This document shows, one piece after another, positions 23,801 to 35,500 of a DNA stretch of 64,000 bases; position 1 is the stretch's first letter; each line of letters starts with the position of its first letter. Position numbers and translations under genes: made by a program. The stretch comes from Cyclina sinensis (Eukaryota; Mollusca; Bivalvia; Venerida; Veneridae). The notes under the pieces are model-generated. The model saw only the letters and a program-made list of their open reading frames with translations, did not search any database and was not told the origin of the DNA. The stretch lies in the NCBI GenBank assembly GCA_012932295.1, contig JAAONU010000016.1, forward strand, positions 43,617,241 to 43,681,240, read 5' to 3'.

Positions 23801-25735
23801 TCTAAATTATTGCCATCTGGAGTTTTTATAAGCCAGCGTTAGTGCCTAATGGAGGACAGCGTCAATCGTATAGTCTTAAATTTTCTGTAACTTTTACTGT
23901 AATGACCCCTGAGTGTGACGACTGAGTTAAGAATACGACGCACCATATATGTTACATCAGCCATAATTTACAATAGAAAGCAAGAGGTTTACATTGTACT
24001 TTATTGTATTGCACATAAATAAAAAGGTTTGCAATTAAAATTATTTGGTCTAAAAGCTGTTACTTCCTTGATCTTCATTTTGGCTATTCCAGAGAAAAAA
24101 ATCTATGAAACGTCTTATTTCTTGCAATAATTATATAAGAGTGCAAAATCTATTAACTCATTTTAATGTTTCAGCTAAAGGTTCTACCAATAAAATTGTT
24201 TAAAAGATGTTATAATTTCGCGATTTCATTTTACAAAAATCTATTATTTGTTACTCCGACCTTCAACAGTTTGTGGAAGTTATGCACAACTGTACGTCGG
24301 GTTCACATGTAGGGTTTTAGTGAAATTTATGTATCATGTGTATGAATCTCAACAGAAAAGGGTAAACTTTCCAATGAAGAGGTTTGGAAATAATCAAATT
24401 GTTGAAATCACTTTGTTGTGTCTTCGTTTACTTGGAAAGTGCTTTACTAAATAGGTGGTGTATTTTAAACGGCTTGAGTTAATATTAAAATTTGAGGTCA
24501 GAGCTATGAGTAATATAAGAATAACGAACAGTGACAGTGATGTTTCTGTTGTCAGACAGTCAGGTCAGCCAAGGAAATGAGAATAAAGATAGTCAACATT
24601 GTTATAGTCGTCGCCATGCCAGAAAGGATGCAATTTAAAATAAAGAGAGCTGCATGTGAAATTACGACATCTGATTACATTTTGAAATTCTGTATGTTTT
24701 GATCATGTATAAATGTCATGCATGACACTTATGCATGGTTGAATGTAAAAGTTACACCGTGTGAAAGTTACGTTTTCGTAAATTACTTTATACATGGTAC
24801 TATCTCTAAATAAATCATACTTGTCATGGTAGGCCGCTTACATGATTGCATTATTTATGTGCGTAGGTAAAAAGGCAAGTTGACTGAAGAAAACCTGGGA
24901 ACTGCATGGGCCTTACCACTTCCTGCATGACAGTAACACAAGAGTCGAAGATTATGTAACAATGTGTTTTGCAACGGGTTGTTCACGGACACTTCTAAAA
25001 GTTAGATGTCCTAATGGAACATTACGAAACAAGCCATAACCACTCCGTGCATGATAGGATGTTGAAAAAGTACTTGACACATTTGCAGACTTCAATGTTC
25101 TTTAATGCAAGCCATTACTTTGAGTATAAAATGTTTGCAGCAAGCTTGTAGCGGTGGTGATACTGGTACATGTACATATCTGTCTTGTCGGATATCTCTT
25201 GTTTTAGTAAATTTCAAATTTGTTTGTGTACCGTTGACAAAATTTATCACAGTATTCAGTTATAACTGTATGGAGATACAATAAATATGAATAAGGACCA
25301 AAAGTGATAACACTGACTTTAATTTACCGATACAAACATCATATCAATACAACGATTTGCCTGATGTGAGAACAGATAAGCTGCGAATTGTTGTTGTATC
25401 TAAATCGAAAACTACCCAAAAGTGTGTACCATATGAGTGCATCAAGAAAAAAAAACATTGATGCACAGCATCAAGTCGGCGCAGAAGATTCTAATGATGT
25501 GAACATGTTAGATAGATCATATAATTTTAGACATACAGACTATTTTTATAAATGTAGAACTGTTACTGCATTTAAACAGACCATCTGTGAGTACTCATGC
25601 TGCCTCGATCATAAGAACGCTCTAATCACTGATTCTGGTCGCGTTTTTCAGAGGTTGCCTCTGTAGATTTGACGGTCTGTTTCGCTCCCCTACATGTTCC
25701 CACTAGTCGTTTTACTACCCTACTATATATAATAT

Positions 25736-26115
25736 AGTACAGTACAGTACAGTACAAAACAGTACAGCACAGTACAGTACAAGATAGTACAGTACAGAAC
25801 AGTACAAGACAGTACAGTACAAGACAGTACAGTACAGTACAGAACAGTACAGTACAGTACAAGACAGTACAGTACAGAACAGTACAAGACAGTACAGTAC
25901 AGAACAGTACAAGACAGTACACCACAGTACAAAACAGTACAGAACAGTACAATACAGTACAGTACAGAACAGTACAATACAGTACAGTACAGAACAGTAC
26001 AATACAATACAGTACAGTACAGAACAGTACAAGACAGTACATTACAGAACAGTACAAGACAGTACAGTACAGAACAGTACAAGACAGTACGGTGCAAGAC
26101 AGCACAGTATAGTAT
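25736..26115. repeat. CAGTA pentanucleotide array with AGAACAGTAC variants
   Basis: AGTAC-type units alternate with AGAAC, AAGAC and AATAC variants over about 380 bp. All minus-strand frames stay open and spell Cys-Thr-Val-Leu-Tyr repeats, an artefact of a stop-free 5-bp unit. Confidence 0.9.
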
Positions 26116-26568
26116 AGTGTAGTATATATAACTAAATTATTTTTACTTAATACTAATGCATTTTTATTAATTAATGCGAATTTACTTTTTTCATTGTAAA
26201 TAGATATTTGATGCAAAATAATTCAGGATAAAATAGTTTTAATCTTTCGTACAATTCGTAAAACAATTTTATCTATATTTTTAATAGGAGACACGTTCTA
26301 GAAAAAAAGGAAAAGAAAGAAAATAAACGACGTCAGTCTGGGTCTGACAATATTTCAGTAAAATGCAAACAACTGATGATGACAACAGTGAAAATGAATT
26401 CAATATCAGCTGCATGATAGCCTCTTTAAATCTACATCTTTTTAACTTTAATTTTGTCCATAGAAACATTTGTCTGTTGAAAGCTTTATTTTTTCATTAA
26501 AGGCGTTAATGAAATATAGTTATCCTCTGTAAAATGCTACGTTCACCTACTGATAACTCAAAAATTAG

Positions 26569-26706
26569 AGCAAGAACGAGAAAGCAGAAGAAATGGCTCA
26601 ACGATGACGTAGCTGCACGTGACACCAACGCGACAACAACGTCAACGCCCGTCCCACAGACGCCCCCAGAAACAAGGCTGCACCTCGCCAAATGTGCAGA
26701 ATTTTT
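26569..26706 (+). pseudogene. Copy C3, orphan exon 3 truncated by a Tc1 element
   Basis: After an 'aaaattag' acceptor the exon reads ARTRKQKKWLNDDVAARDT, then a Thr/Pro-rich linker. The sequence 'cacctcgccaaatgtgcagaatttt' aligns with C2 'gcccctcgtagaaggtgcagaatctgg', but the frame has shifted within the linker, so the Cys codon is out of frame with the start. The Tc1 inverted repeat begins at once. No exon 1 or 2 was found upstream as far as 23.4 kb, so the copy is dead. Confidence 0.65.
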
Positions 26707-28365
26707 CTGGAAAACAGTTAAGCACCCCCTAAATATTTTTGAGTATAGCTCATTACAAGTCGACGTATATTATTATTTTTTTTTTTGCTGCAGTTGTCAA
26801 GAATGGTATTCCATAGTAAGGATTATCAGCATAGATACACATTGGCAATGGCTGTTTATGAAGATTTTTGCGGGATTATCGAGGAACCCGTGCTTTTCGA
26901 ATTAAGCAGTTTGGGTACGCGGCATAATAGGGTTTTTATTAGCCACATTTTGCATACGCCGACATTACAAACAGTAGATACTGTTAGAAGAAGACTATCG
27001 AAACATTCGAAACGAAAAAATGGTTCGAAGAAGACTATCGGAAGCGGAACGATGGCCAAATCATTGGCAGTGCATTCGACAGGGATGTCCTATATGGAAA
27101 TAGGGCGTCAAACCGGCCGCCATTACATCATGGACAGCAGGCTGGTGAGAAAGTATCGTATGACCAATGATATCAAAGACCTACCAAGGTCAGGAAGACC
27201 TACAGTAACCACGCAACAGGATGATCGAGCCCTGTTACGATTAGTAAGGCGGCAGCCCTTTGCTACGAGTACACGTCTCAAGCCCCTATGGCTACCATAT
27301 CGACGACTGGCTCTAAAGACACAGCGAAATCGCTTAAGGGCAGCTGGGCTAGCTTCGAGAAGAGTAATTAAGCGCCCTCTGTTGACGGCCCAGCATCAAA
27401 GGACCCGTTTGCAATGGTGTTTGGCGAGAAGAGGTATTTGAGGTCATGGTGTCGAATACATTGGTCGGATGAGAGCAGGTTTTTGCTTCATGTTACGGAT
27501 GGCCGAATGGGAGTCTGGAGGCACAGGAATACAGAATATATGCCAAAGAACATCAAAGTGCCGATTCCATACGGTGGAGGCTCTGTAATGGTCTGGGGTT
27601 GCATATCCCATGACGACAAGATGGAATTGGTGACCATACAGGGCAGAATTACGGGCAAACGCTACATTCGCGAGGTCCTTGAGCCAGTTGTCGTGCCTCA
27701 TTTCGATAACCACCCACTTGCCTCTAGACCTGTATTCATGGACAACAACACTAGACCCCACCGTTCTAGAGTAGTGACGGCATTCAGCCAATATAACGCT
27801 ATGGAGACATTGCCTTGGCTAGCCAGAAGTCCCAATTTGAACCCACTGGAGCATATCTAGGATATCATTGGGCGTTGAATACAAAGAATGGACCCTCCCG
27901 CTCAAAATCTTGATGAATTGGAAGCAGCTTTGCATTATGAGTGGCAACAGCTAACCATGCAACAAGTTCGACGTCTGACTGGAGGGATGAGACGTAGGGT
28001 TGAAGCAGTCATCCTTGTAGGCGGAGGGTATACACGGTATTGACCAGCTATGGCACTGCTTTTATTTAGACACTCAAACAGACAGTTTTACCAAGAAACG
28101 ACATCACAAAAGATTCAAATAATCTGCAGCTCCATACTTAATACAATGTTTGTATGACGTTAAAATACACGTCTTTTATAAGAGGCCTTTTTCCACAGTA
28201 GATATTGGGAATTCTATCAAAGTCCTGCATTGTATGTTAGACACAATATTGAAATTTTAAAAAATGCCGCTGTATTTGTTATTTTCAAATAAATTCGCAC
28301 GTATCAAATCTGTGTGCTGAAACACTTGTCAAAAAAAAAACGGGGGTGCTTAACTTTTTTCCAGG
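26707..28365 (+). mobile_element. Tc1-like DNA transposon
   Basis: The ends are inverted repeats: left CTGGAAAACAGTTAAGCACC..., and right, read in reverse complement, CCTGGAAAAAAGTTAAGCACC..., over about 23 bp. Size is 1.66 kb, usual for the family. The right end is followed by TGTATATATA, compatible with a TA target. The left flank lacks a clear TA, so one edge has decayed. It sits in exon 3 of C3. Confidence 0.85.
27019..28043 (+). pseudogene. Tc1 transposase (DD34E), broken
   Basis: The conventional start MVRRRLSEAERW is at 27019. A frameshift near 27050 leads to AVHSTGMSYMEIGRQTGRHY (helix-turn-helix) and DLPRSGRP. A second shift near 27437 leads to IHWSDESRF (first catalytic Asp), VFMDNNTRPHRSRV (second Asp) and SPNLNPLEHI (Glu). 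A stop replaces the expected Trp right after LEHI (27858-27860). The C-terminal part continues to TGA at 28041-28043. The catalytic triad is still visible, but two frameshifts and one stop make it inactive. Confidence 0.85.
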
Positions 28366-28391
28366 TGTATATATATTGCAAGAGATATATC
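28366..28391. other. Short stretch between the Tc1 end and the segmental duplication
   Basis: It contains 'gcaagagatatatcatctg', which could be a remnant of the C3 exon 3 end (compare 'ggagatatatctac' in C1), but the match is too short to be sure. Confidence 0.25.
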
Positions 28392-29286
28392 ATCTGTTTA
28401 TGGTACGTTTTGTCAAAGAAAAGCTTAATACCAACAAGTAAGTTGTTTATATGGGATGTCACAATTTAAACCAATGTTACACCTCGAAAGGTGGACAGAC
28501 GATATTGTTGATCCTTAATTCTCAAATGACAATGATTATTTAAAAATGTCTATGCTAAAAATATAATTGGTTTTGTTGTTGTTGTTGTTGTTTTAAACGT
28601 TAAAGTTTAAGCAGTTAACAATCCTTTGGTTTTGAAACATATGTTTTTATCTATGCAACTGAATGGAATCAAATTCTATTGTCATACTAATGATATAATT
28701 TCGTTAAGACACATGTTTGTTACAGCGTATAACCACGAGCGGTAGAATGATGGTATTGATTTATAATAATGGCATACTGAGTATTATGTCAGATGCGAAC
28801 ACAGTACGGTACTATATTTCTTCACAATTTTGACTGGCCTATCGGCTCAGGTAAGCTGAAAATTGATTGGGGGCGCATTTGAATATATAGTAATTGTGTT
28901 TTTTATACTTTCCATACAAGATCCCAGTATGTATCAGGCAAGCTTAGTATCATGGTGTATTTAAGTCTTGCATATATCAAACTACATTATCTGTGGACCC
29001 TAGCTTTTTTTATCTCACCTGAAGACATTCCTAATTATGAGGGAAATTCATAACATGTTCTGAAATCTGAACTCATGGATTTTATTTTACGTCAAGGAAA
29101 ATCAATTTCCTTTGATCTTAATCATTTGATATTTTATGCAAAAATGCTGAAAGGAACGTATTAGAAGCTCATTAATCGGAAATCATTGATATGACATTTA
29201 ATCATTGATATGACATTTACTCGTATATATATTCAACATATAGCCTGATAACGGACGAGATCAAATAAATTACTGACTTTTTTCAG

Positions 29287-29412
29287 CTTCACCAAAATTC
29301 GTACCCAAAAGATTTGTACCGTAAAATGATAAATCCCATTAAAGTCACGACGAAGAGTAATTTGATGGAGAAAAAAAACAGCCACTCGAGTGTGACTTTT
29401 GATTATTTATAA
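29287..29412 (+). CDS. Candidate exon X, unit A
   Basis: The acceptor is cttttttcag. In phase 0 it reads LHQNSYPKDLYRKMINPIKV... for 41 codons to TAA, sharing the N.YPK...RK pattern with the 15026 copy. It has one base more before AAT than the C2 and relic copies, so with a phase-1 donor it would read SPKFVPKRFVP and stop. Either the exon is frameshifted here or its partner donor differs. The open frame runs into the C4 TATA box, which argues for caution. Confidence 0.35.
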   Translation, partial: LHQNSYPKDLYRKMINPIKVTTKSNLMEKKNSHSSVTFDYL

Positions 29413-29423
29413 ATATATAAGAC
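29408..29423 (+). promoter_or_regulatory. TATA box of copy C4
   Basis: TATAAATATATAAGAC begins 60 bp before the ATG and is conserved in C5. Confidence 0.65.
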
Positions 29424-29467
29424 AATTTTAGTAAACATATCAGAGAAAGTTTTATTTTTACGAAAAC

Positions 29468-29543
29468 ATGACCAGTCTCGTACCATTTGCTTGCCTGTTG
29501 TTTTGTTGTTTGATTTGTAACCTGGAAATTAATGCCAGGAAAG
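29468..29543 (+). CDS. C4 exon 1, signal peptide
   Basis: 25 codons plus one base: MTSLVPFACLLFCCLICNLE, then INARK, and G|GTGAGT. Only two residues differ from C5, both at the end (IN versus VY). Confidence 0.8.
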
Positions 29544-32500
29544 GTGAGTAAATCAACGTTATATATTTCAATTATTTAAAAAATGAAGAAATGACTCAGG
29601 AATTTATTACTTTGATTTTTGAAATCACTCAACCGGTGGAGTTATTCTCGAAGCGTGCATGTTACTTATCAGATTCTGGCTGCAGTTGGTGCCTTAACGC
29701 GAAAATCAAACACACTAGCGGCCAAAATAAATGTTTTACAATTAGATAAGTTATTCTTAAATTTTCTGTAATTAAAATTTAACACTGAGTAAAATGTATG
29801 AATGGGAAAGTATATAATGAGTAAAGAACACAAAACTTAGGCTGTAGGCTGGATAACTATTAATTCATTTACCTATGGAGAATACAATCTGTATGGGATT
29901 TGTAGAACAGCAAAAACTGAACTTATTCTATTACGAAACAATTGCAGGGGTTCATCTACTATCTTTATATAGTACCATAATCCTTCCAACGGATAAGTGA
30001 AAGAAAACACTGCCCAACACTCTTTCCTTTTGATATCAAATCGAGTCATTTTTTTCTTTATATATTTTTTTATTCTTTTATTTTTTTCTCTTTATTTTTT
30101 TGGGTTTTTACTGTTTTAAAACATTACTCTATATTGGTATTAGAGAGAATTTCTTTCGTTTTATATCATATCGCTTTTAAACTCATGGACATTGATCATT
30201 AATGATTAAACATCGTAAACACATGAACATTGATTATAAATGATTGAACATAGTAAACACATGAACATTGATTATTAATGATTAAACATGGTAAGCACAC
30301 GAACATTGATTACTAATGATTAAACATGGTAAACACATGAACACTGATTATTAATGATTAAACATCGTAAACACTTAACCACTGATTGTTAATGATTAAA
30401 CATAGTAAACACATGAATATTAATTATTAATGATTAAACATAGTAAACACAAGAACATTGATTATTAATGATTAAACATAGTAAACACATGAACATTGAT
30501 TATTAATGATTAAACATAGTCAACACATGAACATTGATTATTAATGATTAAACATGGTTAACACTTGAGCATTGATTATAAATGATTCAGCAATTACTTT
30601 TTCCCCCAAACTACACTGTATACATCTTTTGTAGTTTGCAGAACCGTGAAGGCATTACAATCAATCAAGGCTGATTTGAAGCCAAATTGATATATTCCGA
30701 AATTCTCTTAGGTATTATTCCCTTATAATGAAGTGGGTGGAGTAAATTTGTCCTGTGTTTAAAATCTCCTTTTAGTAATTCTTACTATTTGCTATAAGTT
30801 TTGTGTTTTTTTCTCAACAACCATTAGTTTGTATTACTGTGAATTATTACATACGGATTGCAGTAGTATTTAAATTCAGGCTCACAAAAACCCTGATTCT
30901 AAAATGTTTGCTTCCCTGCTTGGTAAACCTATTTTGTTTGGCAAGATATGGAGTTAAAACTGGTTATATCTTTTAAATTTCTTTGTAAAAGCCTCTTATA
31001 TAGTCTATATCTTGTCTCTATATATTTTGTACCTTAAAACATATAAACTTATCCGAGGGTTGGAAAAAAAGATATAAAACTAAACCGATCAGGGTTGAAA
31101 AAAACATCATACAACTCTACCGATGGTTGGAAAACACATCATATCCACTAAACCGAAGATTGGGAAAAAACAACTCTACCGAGGGTTGGAAAACACATCA
31201 TACCACTAAACCGAAGGTTGGGAAAAAACAACTCTACCGAGGGTTGGAAAACACATCATACCACTAAACCGAAGGTTGGGAAAAAACAACTCTACCTAGG
31301 GTTGGAAAACACATCATACCACTAAACCGAAGGTTGGGAAAAAACAACTCTACCGAGGGTTGGAAAACACATCATAGCACTAAACCGAAGGTTGGGAAAA
31401 AACAACTCTACCGAGGGTTGGAAAACACATCATACCACTAAACCGAAGGTTGGGAAAAAACAACTCTACCTAGGGTTTGAAAACACATCATACCACTAAA
31501 CCGAAGGTTGGGAAAAAACAACTCTACCTAGGGTTGGAAAACACATCATACCACTAAACCGAAGGTTAGGAAAAAACAACTCTACCGAGGGTTGGAAAAC
31601 ACATCATACCACTAAACCGAAGGTTGGGAAAAAACAACTCTACCTAGGGTTGGAAAACACATCATACCACTAAACCGAAGGTTGTGTAAAAACAACTAAA
31701 CCGAGGGTTGGAAAACACATCATACCACTAAACCGAAGGTTGGGAAAAACAACTAAACCGAGGGTTGGAAAACACATCATAGCACTAAACCGAAGGTTGG
31801 GAAAAAACAACTAAACCGAGGGTTGGAAAACACATCATAGCACTAAACCGAAGGTTGGGAAAAACAACTAAACCGAAAGTTGGAAAACACATCATACCAC
31901 TAAAACGAAGGTTGGGAAAAAACAACTCTACCGAGGGTTGGAAAACACATCATAGCACTAAACCGAAGGTTGGGAAAAAACAACTAAACCGAGGGTTGGA
32001 AAACACATCATACCACTAAACCGAAGGTTGAGAAAAACAACTAAACCGAGGGTTGGAAAACACATCATGCCACTAAAACGAAGGTTGTGTAAAAACAACT
32101 AAACCGAGGGTTGGAAAACACATCATACCACTAAACCGAAGGTTGGGAAAAACAACTAAACCGAGGGTTGGAAAACACATCATAGCACTAAAACGAAGGT
32201 TGGGAAAAAACAACTAAACCGAGGGTTGGAAAACACATCATAGCACTAAAACGAAGGTTGGGAAAAAACAACTCTACCGAGGGTTGGAAAACACATCATA
32301 CCACTAAACCGAAAGTTGGGAAAAAACAACTCTACCGAGGGTTGGAAAACACATTATTCCTCTAAACCGAAGGTTGGGAAAAAACAACTCTACCGAGGGT
32401 TGGGAAAATGTCCATTTCACCCAAATAACTTAAACCAAAATTACAAATATTCATGCTCTTTGATGAATTAATGTACTAAAACCATTCCTGTGAATTGGTA

Positions 32501-35500
32501 GACATCACGCCATGCTTTCATTGAGTTCACGTATCTGATTCAACACAATTCAATAAATAATATTGTATGTTCAAAAATAGAATAAAGCAACCCGTAAAAA
32601 ATCTTACGAGAAAGCTCCTTTTCATCTCACGAATATTCGTTTTGTTAATAAGATTAAGATTTGTATCAAGCAAGATTTCCTAAAGCAATATAATAAAATT
32701 GTTTATGGATGAGTTGATTCTTGATCAGTTATAACGAGTATTGTATATCAAATAATATATTTCTTCATACCTTTTGGCGATCAGACTTCTGATGATTGTT
32801 AGTTTCAATAAATATCAAAAAACCCTATTATCATTTTTTTTCACAGTAAACTAATATTTAGAATGCACCAAAACTTGTGTAGGTTAGTGGTTACTCTAGA
32901 GCAAAACAGAACAGAACTGAAAATAGATAATTTATTTGGCATTAATGCATACATACATGTATACATATTCATGAATCTTACAAATTCAGTGGTGCTAACG
33001 GTTAACAGTATGCTAGAAGAACAAAACAACCACAAAGGAAAACATCTAACATTCTGTGATATTTTACTAACTGCAGATGTTTTTCTGACGTCCTCCGTGG
33101 TTAAGAGTAATCCTCTGAACTCTGCATGCGTAAATATCTTATCGTTTTTGTTTATTCTCCATTACTTTGATTAAACTTCGTGCTTAGATGAGCTAATTAA
33201 ATATCGACATTTACAGAATAAACTTAGATATAAAGAAAGGACGCACACATTTTAAGTAACTTGTGCGTTTGAGTATAAAATGCCAAAAATACTTGCGTAC
33301 ATTTCGGTTTCAGCTACTGTTTCTGTAGCAAAAAAAAATGAAACAATTCACGTGTTAAAGATATCCGATATTTAAAAGTACACATATATATGTAAGCTCT
33401 ATATTTTTGGTTTGTCAGGGGCATTTTTATGTTTGTATTTATCAAAAAATCTGTAACGGTTTGAATTTAAAGTTTTTTGTCGCTGTACCGATGTTTGTTT
33501 ATGATTAGTGACAAAACATTATGTTGAAAAAAATGCAGTACTGATATCGTGTTCGAGAAGTTTTCAAACGTGTGGGTAAAGAAGCCTCTTACAATTTGTC
33601 AAAATGTTTAAAAAAAATGAATTTGCAATTTTCACGCCGTAAATTTAATGAAGTCCTTCTATCTTATGAGAAACTTAAGTATTGGTACTGATAAATTATT
33701 CAGTCAAGGAATTATAATTAAAAATGTCATGATTATTCGACTAAATTTTCTCAAATCGGTTAACTTGAAACGTTAACAGCAGGCTCATATGGGAACAGTT
33801 ACTTACAATATCTTCTTTGCATCAAGTGTTCAGTACAAATTTTCTTAAACACTTTTCTCAGTTACTTCAAAATTTTCAGTTGTGTAAATAACCGAGTTGT
33901 CAATGAAAGCTGGATTATATCAGTCTAGATACTGGAACAAGAAACTTTAATCTGTAAATTAACTAAATTTGTAAAACTTTAGTTTGTAAATATCTTTGCA
34001 CTACATCTATCTTATGTTGACTAACATAGACTCATGGTTTCTTGTCCCAGTGATTCCAAGGGATAACTTGAAATTGTAGAAATTTATAAACACAGGGTAC
34101 ACACTATTTAAAATAAAACAGGCAAACAAATAATGCATTGTGTCTTTTATACATGACAACGCTCGGCTTGTAAATGGACGATTTTGTCGCAAGGTGTCAC
34201 AGTCTCGTCATGAAGCAGCATAATGTTGTCATAATGTTTCTCGTAATGAAGGAAAAATGCATAATGTGGTCCTGAACATCTTGATAAAATAAATATATCA
34301 TTTTATTCGACATTTTGTGACTGTTCGTCTAAACAAATAATGATACGTCTCAGTATCGATAGTTAGTAAGAGGCACAATTTCTTTAGATATGTTATAAAA
34401 TGATTACAATTTTTTTTTTTTATAATTTAAAAACTACAAGTCAGGATTAATCATAAAAAAGAACCTGTATGAGAAAACGATTCGAATTTCAGCCTTGACC
34501 CCAAGCACATAGAAGCATGTTTAAGTGACTCTTGGGGAAAAAAGAACAAGAAAACTTTAAATATTATCTTCTGTACGATGCCTGTTCAGTGTTTTATTTA
34601 TAGTGTTTGTATGTGGAGTGAGCAAACCTTATGACAAAAAAGTTAGCCATAAATGTAAACGTTAAAGTCAACCACTTTACTTAAATATATAGTACTGAAA
34701 ATTTTATTTGTTGATATTATAGAAGATTCAATTGAGCTTTTGAGGTTAACATTCATATTAATCTTGCCTTAATGGGCTATTTATCAAGAGGTCAATAGGC
34801 AACTGGAAATAAGAAGGGAATGATTAAATACACGCTGAATCACGACTATATCACGATTTCGCTGGCGTGTAGGCGTATCCCCCAAAATCCACCAAGTACA
34901 CGCGTGACATTCTAAAGAAATGTTTCGAAAAATGTATTCTATTGAAAATGGTTCTCTAAAAATACGTCTATTTCATTTTTAGTCATTTCAGTGTCATGAT
35001 TTATTTTGATTGTGCATGAAAGCTTATGTAGATCTTGTATGTATAGAAAATCGTTACTGCATATTTGATTGCCATCCATTTATTGTATCTTATTCGAAGT
35101 TTTCAAACTCAGAATTATGTAATATATATTGCTCAGAATATCACATGTAATCTCTAACGTTTTACAGAGGACAATGATGCATTATGGAAGGCAATTTCGA
35201 CAATGCTTCATGAGGATGATATGAGTGAAGTCAGAAGTATTCTCAGTAAGACTGACAAATATACCGGAAATGAATACACCGGAAGTAACATCAGAAACAC
35301 TCAGCTTCATATCGGAAATGAAAGAAATATGAAACTCGATGACATGGCAGATGTTGACGAAAACGAACTACTCCTTAAAGAAATCGAAAGGTTTTTGAGT
35401 TCGAAAAGGTAAATATCACTGTCCCCCAAATCGTCTTGAACTACACGCTTGTCTTGCTTTTAGTTCATCTGAGCACAAAGTGATGAGCTTCGGTGATTTC

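Larger units (their letters stand above)
23411..25735. other. Sequence without recognised gene; small repeats
   Basis: A (CA)n run lies at about 23592-23627. Three imperfect tandem copies of a unit containing CTTGTGAAAGGCCTGGCGAT lie at about 23655-23800. A 92-codon frame at 25388-25666 has no ATG at its first position and no motif; I do not call it a gene. Confidence 0.5.

Noticed and set aside
25388..25666. 92-codon frame before the pentanucleotide array
   Set aside because: No ATG at its start, no similarity to exons 1-3 and no domain pattern; most likely chance.
25626..26216. 196-codon minus-strand frame of Cys-Thr-Val-Leu-Tyr repeats
   Set aside because: Product of a stop-free pentanucleotide; three overlapping frames are equally open.
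26785..27441. 218-codon frame as a separate gene
   Set aside because: It is a shifted reading of the Tc1 5' region and the transposase N-terminal half.
32863..33174. 103-codon frame in C4 intron 1
   Set aside because: Not preserved in the aligned unit B sequence; no motif or splice context.
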